Assembly: GCA_963807155.1 (NCBI GenBank)
Contig: CAWEAZ010000023.1
Coordinates: 124,001-188,000 of the forward strand
Direction of reading: 5' to 3'
Origin: JACCZX01 sp963807155
GTDB taxonomy: Bacteria > Pseudomonadota > Gammaproteobacteria > Burkholderiales > Burkholderiaceae_F
DNA length: 64,000 bases
A model generated the notes under the pieces. That model was not told where the DNA came from. It saw nothing but the letters and a program-made list of their open reading frames with translations, and searched no databases. Of the stretch, positions 63,857 through 64,000 are shown one piece after another. The position numbers and the translations under genes were made by a program. Within the stretch, counting starts at the first letter, position 1; the number at the start of each line of letters is the position of its first letter.

Positions 63857-64000
63857 GTGTTGCGCAAGTCTCGCTTGGTGCAGTTTCCGCGACGTCCTAT
63901 AGGGAAAGCATGTTCCGCTTTTGTTCGATTCTCGCGTTAATTCGAGCGTCCGCAAGTGGCCGAATGCGGATCACAGTAAACAGGGCGTTCAGCGGCAGTT

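Overview
The window looks like chromosomal DNA of a high-GC betaproteobacterium, most likely Burkholderiales. The signs are four periplasmic receptors of the Bug/TctC type, a TctCBA tripartite tricarboxylate transporter, an Mla/MCE gene set, a PEP-CTERM protein, GFA-family proteins, and a chromosomal-type integron cassette array. I saw no rRNA, tRNA, CRISPR array, IS element or phage module.

Layout. 1-9.5 kb: a broken lectin-like lipoprotein, secreted alpha/beta hydrolase, SMP-30 family protein, DUF885 protein, a two-TM ion channel, a broken 2-hydroxyacid dehydrogenase, and AtuA/DUF4387 partners divergent from a Bug receptor. 9.7-18.5 kb: a GT2 glycosyltransferase, then a divergent catabolic locus (leftward: class II aldolase, Bug receptor, 2-hydroxyacid dehydrogenase; rightward: isopropylmalate-type dehydrogenase, MmgE/PrpD, quinone-oxidoreductase-like enzyme, Bug receptor). 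18.5-29.7 kb: YaeQ, an MlaE-MlaD-lipoprotein set without an MlaF ATPase between them, a DMT exporter, a hybrid histidine kinase, and redox genes. 29.7-35.6 kb: a sugar isomerase divergent from TctC-TctB-TctA, a class III CoA-transferase and an enoyl-CoA hydratase, probably one uptake and CoA-activation pathway.

36.7-47.9 kb is the most unusual part. It is an integron cassette array with no integrase gene in the window. About twenty small genes, almost all leftward, are separated by attC sites, many of one ~60-bp family with GCCTAAC/GTTAGGC ends. Cassette genes include cupins, three GFA proteins, DUF1272, DUF3303, a VOC protein overlapping a pyrimidine-dimer DNA glycosylase, a DHFR-like reductase, two RidA proteins, two NTF2/SnoaL-like proteins, zinc-ribbon proteins and small membrane proteins. 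One 604-aa TPR gene runs the opposite way. At the right-hand head (47906-47925) lies a perfect LexA/SOS-box-like palindrome, where an SOS-controlled integrase promoter would be expected, but no integrase follows.

48-64 kb: an MBL-fold diiron-type protein with cytochrome c genes and an NmrA-like protein, an ArsR repressor between two SRPBCC genes, a MalT-like LuxR regulator, a PEP-CTERM protein, a TonB-like protein with a long coiled coil, an exported methyltransferase, an ATP-grasp enzyme, an alpha/beta hydrolase and a RraA-family protein.

More than twenty genes across the window are split by apparent single-base indels while both halves remain family-like. This points at least partly to an unpolished assembly rather than true decay, so entries marked frameshifted should be read as probably one gene each.
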